Under the pieces are notes generated by a model. It made no database searches, was not told the DNA's origin, and saw only the letters and a program-made list of their open reading frames with translations. Of a DNA stretch of 64,000 nucleotides, positions 35,076-43,603 are shown in pieces. A program made the translations under genes and the position numbers. The stretch lies in contig NZ_FOMA01000005.1 of NCBI RefSeq assembly GCF_900112495.1, positions 124,001 through 188,000 on the forward strand, written 5' to 3'. This DNA is from Bacillus sp. OV322 (GTDB lineage Bacteria; Bacillota; Bacilli; Bacillales; DSM-1321). Each line of letters opens with the position of its first letter. Position 1 is the stretch's first letter.

Positions 35076-35231
35076 CGTTATGGGGCTATAGAGCAGGTTG
35101 AACCCGGAGTCTATAAGTTAATTAATAAGGAGGAAGAAGCCAATGTGTGTTTATCCATTTCTAAAAACGGGGATATGATACTAAACAATAAAGAGGAGGA
35201 GACATTTTATGAAACTCGAAGTTTTGTGTAA
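35045..35231 (+). pseudogene. C-terminal fragment of an unidentified protein
   Basis: The frame reads [18 protein letters not shown] then VEPGVYKLINKEEEANVCLS and ISKNGDMILNNKEEETFYE to a stop at 35231. It has protein-like composition but no start, because its left side merges into antisense HU. It overlaps the DUF1540 start by about 20 bases. Family unknown. Confidence 0.35.
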
Positions 35232-35361
35232 CGTAGAGAATTGTACGTACTGGGCCGAAGGGAATCAATGTGTTGCCGACTCCATTTATGTCGTGGGCCT
35301 TGATAACAATGATGCTGACAATGTTGCGGAAACGGCTTGTAAAACCTTTGAACATCGCTAA
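35209..35361 (+). CDS. DUF1540 small cysteine protein
   Basis: A 50-residue protein MKLEVLCNVENCTYWAEGNQC... with four cysteines in the pattern C-x4-C-x8-C-x22-C, as in DUF1540. Such proteins probably bind a metal; many are expressed during sporulation. AGAGGAGGAG gives a strong ribosome binding site, and a terminator follows. Confidence 0.8.
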   Translation: MKLEVLCNVENCTYWAEGNQCVADSIYVVGLDNNDADNVAETACKTFEHR

Positions 35362-35383
35362 CAATAATCGATTCAGAATGGAC

Positions 35384-35412
35384 CGGACGGCTGATGCCGC
35401 CCGTTTTTTTTT
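35384..35412 (+). terminator. Terminator after DUF1540 gene
   Basis: CGGACGGC (35384-35391) and GCCGCCCG (35396-35403) with one mismatch, then nine T. Confidence 0.85.
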
Positions 35413-35599
35413 GGAGAAATAGGGACATTCCCCCATTGGTATGAGTGATGCTAGTTTCCTTTGTCTCCAAACTGGGGATTGGATATAAATTGGTAATCAA
35501 TTTAAAAGTTTATTAAATAATATTATTTAAGCATGTATCTATGTATGTGGTGATGGGGAAATTCTGCGGAATTAAATAGCTTTAAAGCGAAGGAAAAAG

Positions 35600-35698
35600 A
35601 TGACAAATGAAAAGTTATTTATACTTGAAAGTACACTAAACAACAATGTGATTAAAGTGCTTAATGGTATAAATAACTTAAGCGGACGAACACAATAG
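35600..35698 (+). other. Short ORF, possibly N-terminal remnant
   Basis: A 32-residue frame (MTNEKLFILESTLNNNVIKV...) after GAAGGAAAAAG. It looks like the beginning of a larger gene cut off by a stop. Function unknown. Confidence 0.25.
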
Positions 35699-35748
35699 GA
35701 TTTTTGAAAGAAACTCGTAAAATTAAATAAAAAAATAGAGGTGTTTAA

Positions 35749-35997
35749 ATGAGGATAAGAAAAGCTGTGCTAACCGAGTACACTTTGATAGTTGAAAACC
35801 ACATATGTCCCCAAACTATCATTGAAAATATTTTTTTGTTGTAGTTCTTCAATGATTGGTTTAACCAATAATTTTCCTAACCCATTTCCTTGATACTCTT
35901 TTAGAATATAAATAGCATATAATTCACCAGTGTAAACAGGATATTTATCAGATCTTTCTTTACCACCAGAAGAAAATCCAAATTTTCCCTTCCTCAT
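35749..35997 (-). pseudogene. GNAT acetyltransferase broken by an internal inversion
   Basis: On the + strand, ATG 35749 with GAGGTG upstream opens as a GNAT N-terminus (MRIRKAVLTE) for about 10 codons. The middle of such a protein then appears on the minus strand (35997 leftward): GFSSGGKERSDKYPVYTGEL, then YAIYILKEYQGNGLGKLLVK with the acetyl-CoA loop QGNGLGK, ending in nonsense near 35835. The two pieces fit one protein only if the inner part is flipped. Confidence 0.65.
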
Positions 35998-36194
35998 TTA
36001 TTGAACACTACTTTAAATCAGATGGGAATGAGAGCGCTTTTCTACCGAACTCATGTCCAACAGGTTGCATAGCATTTTCCACCACACGATTCATCTATGC
36101 GTAAAATATCCGTACGTAATTATGTATAGAGGATCTTCGGTCTAAGCGAGTTAAAGGAGTCCTCGTATACAACCCTTCTCTTCAATTTTTTTGT

Positions 36195-36280
36195 TTTAGG
36201 TGCATAGTTGAGGATCAAAGCTGTAAATTAGGCCGGTTTTCTTGTTTAACTAAAGGAGCAAGCTGGAAAAAGAAGGGGAT
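36195..36280 (+). repeat. Cassette-boundary element, degenerate
   Basis: TTTAGGTGCATAGTTGA, a weak centre, then TTTTCTTGTTTAACTAAAGG and AGCAAGCTGGAAAAAGAAGG match the motif-1/motif-2 layout of the elements at 59.4-62.8 kb. It stands before the alpha/beta hydrolase. Nothing else was seen in 35998-36337. Confidence 0.4.
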
Positions 36281-36337
36281 TTACCGGTTTTTATTGAAGT
36301 TTAACATAAAACTTCTAAAAGTATAGGTGAGGATTAT

Positions 36338-37180
36338 ATGTGGAAACAAATATTTGTAGAAACAACCAGAGGAAGATTTGAAGTCTTTACTCAGGGCGAA
36401 GGAGAACCACTTTGTGTGACTCATTTCTATGCGGTATATAATGAGACAGGCGATTACTTTGCAGAAACTTTTATAAGTACAAATAAAGTGATCTTAGTTA
36501 ATCTTAGAGAAGCAGGAAATTCAGAAAAATCATCCCAGCCATATGAATTAAGCTTGTTAGAATCTGTATTTGACTTAGAAGCAATTCGTGAAGCATTAGG
36601 GTTTAATAAATGGGGATTTGCAGGTCATTCCACGGGAGGAATGCTAGGGGTAGTTTACGGCATTTACTGCTCAAACCATTTAAAATTTAATGTTATTGTT
36701 GGTGCGGCTGCAAGAGAGTATATGACATTTTCTCCAGAATGCATTTACAATGAAGAACATCCTAAATTTAATAAAATGCAGATGTTGATTGAAGAGCTAA
36801 AGCGTTCTGATTTACCCTTACAGACAAGAAGGGAACTTACTAAGGAGCGAATAAAATTATCCTTATTTAAGCCTGAGAGTTATGATGAAATTTTTCCATT
36901 TAATGTACATAAAAAAATGTCGTCAATTAGAATGAATTGCTTTAGCAGGGAGCTTCAAATATTTGATGTAACTAGAAAGCTTAAACTAATTTCAACACCA
37001 ACTTTAATAATTTGCGGCAAGTATGACGTACAATGCCCTTTAACATACTCATTAGAAATGAATGAGTTAATACCTCGTTCAACTTTGATCATATTTGCAA
37101 TGAGTAATCATTACCCGTTTTTAGAAGAACCGAACCGATTTAAGGCTGAAATAAAAACCTTTATTAAAGAAATCATTTAA
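36338..37180 (+). CDS. Alpha/beta hydrolase
   Basis: A 280-residue alpha/beta hydrolase, resembling proline iminopeptidase-like members. The nucleophile elbow is GHSTGGMLG at about 95-103. The acid is in ICGKYDVQCP and the catalytic histidine in SNHYPFLEEP. Cytosolic; substrate unknown. GGTGAGG precedes the ATG. It follows a boundary element and looks like a former cassette gene. Confidence 0.82.
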   Translation: MWKQIFVETTRGRFEVFTQGEGEPLCVTHFYAVYNETGDYFAETFISTNKVILVNLREAGNSEKSSQPYELSLLESVFDLEAIREALGFNKWGFAGHSTGGMLGVVYGIYCSNHLKFNVIVGAAAREYMTFSPECIYNEEHPKFNKMQMLIEELKRSDLPLQTRRELTKERIKLSLFKPESYDEIFPFNVHKKMSSIRMNCFSRELQIFDVTRKLKLISTPTLIICGKYDVQCPLTYSLEMNELIPRSTLIIFAMSNHYPFLEEPNRFKAEIKTFIKEII

Positions 37181-37286
37181 TCAGCCTAACTGGGTATACC
37201 AGTCCCATTCAGTATAATACGGCATTTAATACAACCTCGCATAGGATGTGTACTTTAAACAGAGAAAACAGCATCAGAAGGAGCAT

Positions 37287-37520
37287 ATCATGCCCTATCA
37301 CCTACGAACTATTAGAAGAAATAGAAAAAGGGCAAAAATAAGTTATTATAAAATGATCCAAAAACTAAAGAGAGTATGGTGTGAAGGCTCGTTTGGAACC
37401 ATGAAAATCAAGCAAAATTTATATATGACATATAAAAGCGGCATTCAAAAAACCCATGAATAATGCCTCTTTTCAACGTTGGCACTAAATTTAAAACGAA
37501 TGATAAAAGTAATGTAGTAG
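37287..37520 (+). pseudogene. IS1182-type transposase C-terminal remnant
   Basis: The frame contains KRVWCEGSFGTMKIKQNLYM then TYKSGIQKTHE, the typical C-terminal end of IS1182-family transposases. After a stop the same protein continues out of frame as LFSTLALNLKRM. Everything upstream of the last 70 residues is missing. Confidence 0.65.
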
Positions 37521-37609
37521 CAACAAAATACATAGATACATACTTAAACAAGCTTTAACAACAAAAAATCAAAATGGGGAAGGAGCAAAAGCTCTTTCTC
37601 TCCGTTTTG

Positions 37610-37975
37610 GTGTGCCAGGCATATTCATCAACTAGACGTAGAAAGTCCGTTATGGGTGTTGGGATATACGAACCATTAGCCGGCTGCGAGCCTGCCGCTG
37701 GAAAGAGTGGAAGAAAACGAAAACAAAATATAAAAACTTGAGGAAACTCAGGATAGAGAGGGAGGAAGCTTATAAAAACGCCAATACCCGTAAGTGATAC
37801 TGGCGCCTTTCCATTACTCCGGCATTACATCAAGCAATGAACAACAAATACTGGGTTAAACATGGATTGAAAAGCCTTCAGACAGTTATTTTATAAACTT
37901 TCGAACCGCCGTATACCGAGCGGTACGTACCGTAGGGTGAGAGGTCGGCGCGGTGACGCGCCTCCTACTCAATTC
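37610..37975 (+). mobile_element. Group II intron 3' remnant (maturase tail plus domains V/VI)
   Basis: The first part encodes the tail of an intron reverse transcriptase/maturase: RACRWKEWKKTKTKYKNL, then KLRIEREEAYKNANTRK, a stop, and ALHQAMNNKYWVKHGLKSLQ. It is followed by GAACCGCCGTATACCGAGCG and GTACGTACCGTAGGGTGAGA, which read as domain V, and a GGCGCGGTGACGCGCC stem-loop before CTACTCAATTC, read as domain VI and the 3' end. The 5' part of the intron is absent. Confidence 0.7.
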
Positions 37976-38000
37976 AACAACCTCCATTTGCCCACTTTTT

Positions 38001-38477
38001 TTAAATTAAAAACTTTTTCAATTCTATTTCATCTCTTAATGGAATATCAAATAATCCTTTTTTTGGAATCTGAGGTTTTATCCTTCTAGCAGCCTCCACT
38101 GCATTATTTATAATTCGAGATAAAATAAACCCTCTTTTTTGATAAAATTTTAAAGCATTTAGATTATCGTTAGTCGTGACTAACTTCAATACTTTACAAT
38201 TATTCTCTAATGCAAATTTCTCTACTTGTTGAACTAGTGCCGTACCAATTCCTCTACCTTCTTTTAGACTATCTAAGGAAATAATTTCACATTCATTGTT
38301 CATAATTTTATAAGTAATTAAGCCTTCAATCTCTTCGTTGTTCAAGAAAGAAAAACCCTCTAATTCACAGCAATCATAAACACCACTTGAAATAACCATT
38401 TTTGTACTTCCCCAATGAAGCTTAAAAAACTCTGTTATCTTTTCTTGAGCAACATCTTTTGTTGACGAAATATTCAT
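38001..38477 (-). CDS. GNAT-family N-acetyltransferase
   Basis: A 158-residue acetyltransferase with the acetyl-CoA loop EGRGIGTALVQQVEKFA at about 93-110 and the later VTTNDNLNALKFYQKRGF. Substrate unknown. It starts ATG 38477 with AAGGAG some 8 bases upstream. It lies opposite to the cassette-type genes. No partner gene is evident. Confidence 0.85.
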   Translation of the reverse strand: MNISSTKDVAQEKITEFFKLHWGSTKMVISSGVYDCCELEGFSFLNNEEIEGLITYKIMNNECEIISLDSLKEGRGIGTALVQQVEKFALENNCKVLKLVTTNDNLNALKFYQKRGFILSRIINNAVEAARRIKPQIPKKGLFDIPLRDEIELKKFLI

Positions 38478-38674
38478 CCAATAATCTCCTTAAGACCATT
38501 CTGTATAACTTTTATTTATAATATATTTTCTATGTCTAAGTTTAATGTCCTTCTTTCACTCCCCGTTAGCATTCCTTTAGATGGTTATATTGAACTTTGA
38601 AAAAACAGAGCCTCTCAGTAAGATATGAGTATAGACACCAATCTAACTCAAAAACCTTAGGAGGAACCTTTACT

Positions 38675-38776
38675 ATGAAGTTTAAAATGCAAGATATGCA
38701 AAATAACTTAAAAAAAGAATTTCCGATATACACCTCGGTTTTGTGGTGTGTACATCGCTCAACACTCGAGCAGTGA
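38675..38776 (+). other. Short ORF with strong RBS, remnant
   Basis: TAGGAGGAACC precedes a 33-residue frame (MKFKMQDMQNNLKKEFPIYT...). Beyond its stop, 38777-38910 shows no gene. A gene-like stretch without a start follows at about 38915-39100 (IKDALVIADGEEWFYAIVCP, then TSASFQQLRVLMSNRDVFVK). Both pieces look like parts of a decayed gene of unknown family. Confidence 0.3.
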
Positions 38777-39103
38777 ATTTCCGTGGAATCGTAGTCGGCA
38801 ATCCTCTTACATTTTAAAATAACGAAGATGGATTTACTATTTTTTTGAAGTGGATTTAAGAACTAAAAAGGAATAAAGAGAATCGAGATAATACTCAGTA
38901 AAAAACCGATATAAAAGATGCACTCGTTATCGCCGATGGTGAAGAATGGTTTTATGCCATCGTTTGTCCGACTTCTGCATCATTTCAACAACTTCGAGTT
39001 CTTATGTCTAACCGTGACGTGTTTGTTAAGCGTCTCGTAATTTCATATAATCAATCCACTATCCCGACAACACCCCAAGTTAAGAGCCATAGGGAGATTG
39101 GAA

Positions 39104-39505
39104 TTAGTAGAAAAAGAAAAGCTTGTAACCAGCTAAAGCCTGTGTTTTTTTCTTTTCTAGTATTTTATCGATTATAAAGAATGTAATGGCAGCGATAAGG
39201 CTATACGGAATAAGTACAAGTCCAAATAGAATGTGCAGTATCCCAGAAATAATCAGCACCATATATAGGTTATGCCTCTTCTTTGCTAGGAACTATGCAA
39301 TTGTATCACTAATAATTGATATTATTACCCCATATATAAGAACTGCTGGAAATAAATACAATAAGAAAATATTAGGTATTGCAGCCGTTGAAATAAAATA
39401 GTTTTGACTGCATGATTCCCTATAAAAGGTTGGCATTATAAAGGATAGGACTAAGGCAAATAACGTACTGGAAACAGACGCAGATACAATCTTTCTAGAA
39501 AACAT
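39104..39505 (-). pseudogene. Small membrane protein (UPF0715/YoaG-like) with in-frame amber codon
   Basis: Reading through TAG at 39293-39295 gives a 133-residue protein with about four membrane segments (VSSTLFALVLSFIMPTFY; IPNIFLLYLFPAVLIYGVII; YMVLIISGILHILFGLVLIP; SLIAAITFFIIDKIL). Its length and the YGVIISIISD motif recall the UPF0715 family. AGGTGAGG precedes the ATG. One lesion only. Confidence 0.6.
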
Positions 39506-39600
39506 TCCTTCACCTCACCTTTAAATTATTAAACCATAAACAAAGATCCTTTAGGAACTTATTTACATATCTCTGAATTTGAGAATTTGATTCCTTGGTG

Positions 39601-39662
39601 TAACTAACGGGTGCGATTGTTGAAGATCGTCTGGCTGCTACGGCAGCCTTTCTCCTAGTTTA
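39601..39662 (+). repeat. Cassette-boundary element
   Basis: TAACTAACGGGTGCGATTGT then TGAAGATC, then hairpin GGCTGC-TACG-GCAGCC (39633-39648), then TTTCTCC. Motif 2 is degenerate (AGTTTATTAAAACG). It precedes the HNH/SMI1 pair. Confidence 0.6.
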
Positions 39663-39723
39663 TTAAAACGAATAATATTTATATTAATAAATCTAAGATT
39701 TTAGCTGAAAAGGAGCGAAGAAT

Positions 39724-39986
39724 ATGTTCTTGTTATGGATTGCTGGATTCCTAGCTGCTGTGATTTGTGTCACCAATCCTATCCCTCCGATGACTAATGT
39801 TGAACGTGGTGCCTATATAAAACAATATATTGACACCTATGGGGATCCTCTTAGAGACTGGAGCTTGTATGATATTCATCATATACAGCCTAGAGAATAT
39901 GAGGCACCAACGCTTTTGATAATCTTATGCCAGTCTTGAGAGACCCTAACCACTACAATATAACCGGTTGGTTTAAAGGCTATTAA
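39724..39986 (+). pseudogene. HNH nuclease (polymorphic-toxin tip) remnant, frameshifted
   Basis: After a hydrophobic N-terminus the frame reads DPLRDWSLYDIHHIQPREYE, and one frame over GTNAFDNLMPVLRDPNHYNI then TGWFKGY and a stop at 39986. IHHIQPREYGG...NAFDNLMPV is the HNH toxin signature of secreted bacilli toxins. Normally it is the last domain of a larger LXG-type toxin; here only the tip remains. AAAAGGAG precedes the ATG. The SMI1 gene that follows is the expected immunity partner. Confidence 0.65.
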
Positions 39987-40019
39987 GCCGTATTAACATA
40001 TCTCTGGAGGAATTTTACA

Positions 40020-40541
40020 TTGGACTCAACTATATCTGATATACTTTCCGGGTTAAAAAAAAGATTAAATAATGGAAAAATGCTTATACAGAGTACAGAT
40101 GGGTATTGTTATGAAGCAGAATGTTTGTTTAATGAACCTGCAACGATAAAAAATCTTGAACAACTGCAGAATAAAACACCATTCATTCTTCCGGAAGATT
40201 ACAGGCACTTCTTATCGCTTTATAATGGTATAACTCTGTTTAAGGGTGTTTTTGAAGGACAAATTGAGCTGTACAGAGTTGAGGACATCCCAACTCATTA
40301 TAAAACATTTTATGAAGCATTTTATTCTTACCTGGAAGACGACTTAAAAGACTCTTTCCCAATTGGATACTATACAGATTTGGGAATGATAATGATTAAT
40401 AACACCAAAGTGAAAAAGGGTGAAAAAGATTATATGTGGGTTACATCCCTAGATCCTATTATCTTTTCTTATAATTTTCAAACATGGTTAGATAGAACAG
40501 TAATGGCACAAGGTAACCACTATTGGACCTGGTGTAAATAA
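40020..40541 (+). CDS. SMI1/KNR4 (SUKH) family immunity protein
   Basis: A 173-residue SUKH-fold protein: FILPEDYRHFLSLYNGITLF is the family core, with WVTSLDPIIFSYNFQTWLDR near the end. SUKH proteins neutralise nuclease toxins encoded next to them, here the HNH remnant 34 bases upstream. TTG start with CTGGAGG upstream. Still intact although its toxin is broken. Confidence 0.8.
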   Translation: MDSTISDILSGLKKRLNNGKMLIQSTDGYCYEAECLFNEPATIKNLEQLQNKTPFILPEDYRHFLSLYNGITLFKGVFEGQIELYRVEDIPTHYKTFYEAFYSYLEDDLKDSFPIGYYTDLGMIMINNTKVKKGEKDYMWVTSLDPIIFSYNFQTWLDRTVMAQGNHYWTWCK

Positions 40542-40772
40542 CAACCTTATAAGGTATATGACCACTGAGCAAGGCCCTGAGCCTTGTTCTATCTCAAGTT
40601 CTCCTCTAATTTTTCCAGGAAGAAACGTGACAAAGGTTTCTACGTATGATGGAGCAGAATCAACCTCTATAGACAGCCTTTCAGTGTAGGGAAGTACCTG
40701 ATCATATAAGCCTTCAGCTATTTCGGAGTTTGAAACAATAAAGTCATTCAATTTAATTTCCTTATCTTTCAT
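40488..40772 (-). CDS. Hypothetical protein, possibly truncated
   Basis: A 94-residue frame with AGAGGATAAAG before the ATG. Residues 1-75 are protein-like (MKDKEIKLNDFIVSNSEIAE; SYVETFVTFLPGKIRGELEI); the last 18 lie antisense to the SMI1 gene and are probably not original. No family recognised. Likely a gene whose 3' part was lost. Confidence 0.35.
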   Translation of the reverse strand: MKDKEIKLNDFIVSNSEIAEGLYDQVLPYTERLSIEVDSAPSYVETFVTFLPGKIRGELEIEQGSGPCSVVIYLIRLLFTPGPIVVTLCHYCSI

Positions 40773-40894
40773 TCTTTATCCTCTTATATAGTTTAGGATG
40801 GGCGTATGAACGTTAACCATTTCGTGAGGACTCCTAGAGGTTACATACGAAGGGGTTTTTACTGTAACTCTATGTAACTATACCTTTTTTCTTC

Positions 40895-41104
40895 TATTAA
40901 GAAAGTAAATGGAAAAAAGTTTATCAAAGAATTGAAGACAATAGTGATGATGCAGATTTTGTTGGTGAAATTGACAAAGAAATTATTGAAGCTGCAGAAC
41001 AAAAACTGGAAGTGAAATTTACATATAGCTATTATCAGTTTTTGAAAAGATTTGGTTTAGGGGACATATTCTCAGAGGAAATTTATGGTTTAGGAACTGA
41101 GTAA
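40895..41104 (+). pseudogene. SMI1/KNR4 immunity gene fragment
   Basis: The frame reads WKKVYQRIEDNSDDADFVGE, then EIIEAAEQKLEVKFTYSYYQ and FLKRFGLGDIFSEEIYGLGT, stops at TAA, and would go on TGFPNMYG. This is the first half of a SUKH protein without start codon and with an in-frame stop. It is a second immunity relic next to the intact one. Confidence 0.6.
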
Positions 41105-41249
41105 ACGGGATTTCCAAATATGTATGGATTACTCAATTGTTCAGACAGGAGTATAAACTGCCTAAACAAATTTTTTACTAAACCTATTAGAAGATTCCAT
41201 GTAATCCGTATATAATCACTGTTTTAATATAGGTATTAAAACTGACACA

Positions 41250-41300
41250 GACTGTAGACAAATTCCCAAAACGGGTTTTCCTACAGTCTTCTTTATTTTG
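41250..41300 (+). repeat. IS1182-type end sequence / hairpin, copy A
   Basis: GACTGTAG (41250-41257) with ACAAATTCCC, and CGGGTTTTC with CTACAGTC (41281-41288), then TTCTTTATTTT. The same hairpin occurs at 46926 and 54708; the last one stands before an IS1182 transposase start. Confidence 0.55.
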
Positions 41301-41417
41301 TAAAAGAACTACATTTCACTCAATTACTCCGGGACAAAGCATATAAAGAAGTGGAATGGCTTTACCAGCGAAAGTTAAAGAGTTATACATTCTTAAGGAA
41401 GGAAAAAAACGATAAAA

Positions 41418-41572
41418 ACTACTAATGAGCATTCATTTTGGATTCATGGTTAAGATTGGGTTCTAACTAAGGATTTAAAAGTAGGAGATTCTCTAGAAGA
41501 TGAGAATGGCAAACTTCTTAAAATTAATACTATCAGGATACATTCACAAAAAGCATAACTTTGTAAAGTAAA
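41418..41572 (+). pseudogene. Pretoxin HINT-domain fragment
   Basis: TTNEHSFWIHG, a stop, DWVLTKDLKVGDSLEDENGK and LLKINTIRIHSQKA, another stop. NEHxFWV...GWVxxxDLxVGDxL is the autoproteolytic HINT domain that precedes toxin tips. Two nonsense codons, no start. It adds to the toxin relics at 39.7-41.1 kb. Confidence 0.6.
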
Positions 41573-41585
41573 AATAAATTTCACG

Positions 41586-41955
41586 TTAAAGCGTGAAGTT
41601 GTTATAAAGAACTAGATTCCTCCATTTTAAGAACCAATCATTTAATTCATAAAATAGCGTTAAATCGTTATCAAGATCAAACCATTCATGAATATATTTT
41701 ACAATCTCTTCCCATTTCCGCTTTTCAATAGGTCTAGAATCATTTAGGAATTGAACAACCATTTGTTTATTATTATTACGCTTACCTATACTATGGACCG
41801 AAATTCCCCAATGGCAATAACTTTTGTAATTAAATCGTTCTCTATTTCGAACATGCATTCTTTTTTTTCCTTGTCAGATAGCCTAGGTTAGCATTCATGT
41901 CGAAATGTTCAGGTAATGTGATTACATTAACATCATTGAATTCATGACATGTCAC
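41586..41955 (-). pseudogene. alkA: AlkA-type 3-methyladenine DNA glycosylase, N-terminal fragment
   Basis: GTG 41955 with GAGGAG upstream opens VTCHEFNDVNVITLPEHFDM then NANLGYLTRKKKNACSK. The next frame gives NECMFEIENDLITKVIAIGE, and the 90-codon frame starting at 41858 gives NKQMVVQFLNDSRPIEKRKW then VKYIHEWFDLDNDLTLFYEL. This is the N-terminal domain of bacilli AlkA (NLxYLxRxxNECM...VREWFDLDTDLTPFY). The catalytic helix-hairpin-helix domain is gone. It stands upstream of adaA/adaB, its usual neighbours. Confidence 0.7.
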
Positions 41956-42162
41956 TTTTTCATTCTCCTCATCTTATTACGATTTTCTATACTATTTACA
42001 AGATAATTCTAAAAAAACTCACTCTGATTGTAATTTTACTTTATCACATAATAATCTTTACTAATTTTGTTATCTTGCTATTACATTCTAAACACCTTAT
42101 TTTTTTCTATTTATGAGGTTATAGTGTTAGTTATCAAGAATGGTAAATAGGAGTGGATAAAA

Positions 42163-42876
42163 TTGGTCCAAGATATAAAAACACGTGTCGATAACTTAAA
42201 TAGGAATTTAATTCAAAATGAATTAGATGAGCAAGGATTTGCAAAGCTTCCAGCGATTTTAACAAAAAAGGAATGTGAATTATTCATAGAATTGTATTAT
42301 GAGGAAGAGGCATACAGAACGACAATCAATATGACGAGATATCGCTTTGGGAATGGGGAATACAAGTATTTTTCCTATCCATTACCTGAAATCATCCAAA
42401 GTCTAAGAGAGTCCTTTTATCTAGAATTGGCCAAAACAGCGAATCGATGGTTGGGTTATTTAAAGAAAACAGAACAGGTTCCAGATCATCTTCAAGATTT
42501 TTTGAACACCTGTGAAGAATATGAACAAACTAGACCGACACCTTTAATATTAAAGTATGAAACAGGCGGGTTTAATTGTTTGCATCAAGATTTATATGGC
42601 GACATATTTTTCCCGTTTCAAGTAGTACTTGTATTAAATCAACGAGATAAAGACTTTTACGGTGGAGAATTTCTATTAGTGGAACAAATCCCTCGTGCTC
42701 AGAGTAGGGGACATGTAATTACTTTAGAACAAGGCAGTGCACTAATCTTTCCTACTAACCATAGACCTGTTCTAGGTAAAAATGGATATTACAAAAATAC
42801 GGTTCGTCACGGAGTAAGCACGGTAACTTCTGGAGAACGATACGGTCTTGGAATTATTTTTCACGATTCTAATTAA
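42163..42876 (+). CDS. 2-oxoglutarate/Fe(II) oxygenase
   Basis: A 237-residue 2OG oxygenase. Iron ligands H141 and D143 (LHQDLYGD) and H216 (RHGVSTV), and the 2OG-binding R226 (GERYGLGIIFHD), are in the right order. The position between an alkA relic and adaA suggests a role in alkylation damage repair, by analogy with AlkB, but sequence alone does not prove a DNA substrate. TTG start with TAGGAG upstream. Confidence 0.8.
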   Translation: MVQDIKTRVDNLNRNLIQNELDEQGFAKLPAILTKKECELFIELYYEEEAYRTTINMTRYRFGNGEYKYFSYPLPEIIQSLRESFYLELAKTANRWLGYLKKTEQVPDHLQDFLNTCEEYEQTRPTPLILKYETGGFNCLHQDLYGDIFFPFQVVLVLNQRDKDFYGGEFLLVEQIPRAQSRGHVITLEQGSALIFPTNHRPVLGKNGYYKNTVRHGVSTVTSGERYGLGIIFHDSN

Positions 42877-42964
42877 AAAATAAACTTCAATATCTTGCTA
42901 TTCCATTTATAGAATTGTATATTCTGAATTTATATGGATTATATTGTAAGAAGAGGTGAGATAA

Positions 42965-43603
42965 ATGCCGGATCGTATCAATAACGGACATAATGAGAGC
43001 CGTGATCATAGAATTTTGAATGATGCAGAAATGATAACAGATGAAAAGTGGCAAGCAATTATAAATAATGATACAGCGTACAATAATCAATTTTTCTACG
43101 CTGTAAAGTCGACAGGGATATTCTGTAAACCATCTTGTAAATCTCGCGTTCCGAAAAAAGAAAATGTATGCATTTTTTCAAACGCAGAACATGCTCTTCG
43201 CGCCAATTTTCGCCCTTGTAAACGTTGCAAGCCCACTAATGAAAATCTGCCTGATAGCGAGTGGGTTGATTTAATTACTGAATACATTGATAAAAATTTC
43301 ACAGAAAAATTAACTCTAAAATCGTTAGCAAATATTTGCCATGGGAGTCCGTATCATATGCATCGAACATTTAAAAAGATTAAAGGCATTACGCCAGTTG
43401 AGTATATACAACAAGTCAGAGTACACGCTGCTAAAAATTATTTGATTCAGACAAATAAAGCTATTGGAGATATCGCCATATGTGTGGGTATGGCTAACGC
43501 GCCTTATTTTATTACTTTATTTAAAAAGAAAACTGGACAGACACCAGCACAATTTCGTCAAATGAGTAAAATGGAGGAAAAGTACAATGGTAACAAAGAA
43601 TAA
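42965..43603 (+). CDS. adaA: AdaA: methylphosphotriester-DNA methyltransferase / AraC-type activator
   Basis: A 212-residue protein. The N-terminal zinc/acceptor domain has FCKPSCKSR and PCKRCKP (C54, C58, C85, C88); C54 is the expected methyl acceptor. The C-terminal part (about 100-205) is an AraC helix-turn-helix pair (KSLANICHGSPYHMHRTFKK; GDIAICVGMANAPYFITLFK). On methylation it activates the ada genes. It overlaps adaB by 17 bases. Confidence 0.92.
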   Translation: MPDRINNGHNESRDHRILNDAEMITDEKWQAIINNDTAYNNQFFYAVKSTGIFCKPSCKSRVPKKENVCIFSNAEHALRANFRPCKRCKPTNENLPDSEWVDLITEYIDKNFTEKLTLKSLANICHGSPYHMHRTFKKIKGITPVEYIQQVRVHAAKNYLIQTNKAIGDIAICVGMANAPYFITLFKKKTGQTPAQFRQMSKMEEKYNGNKE

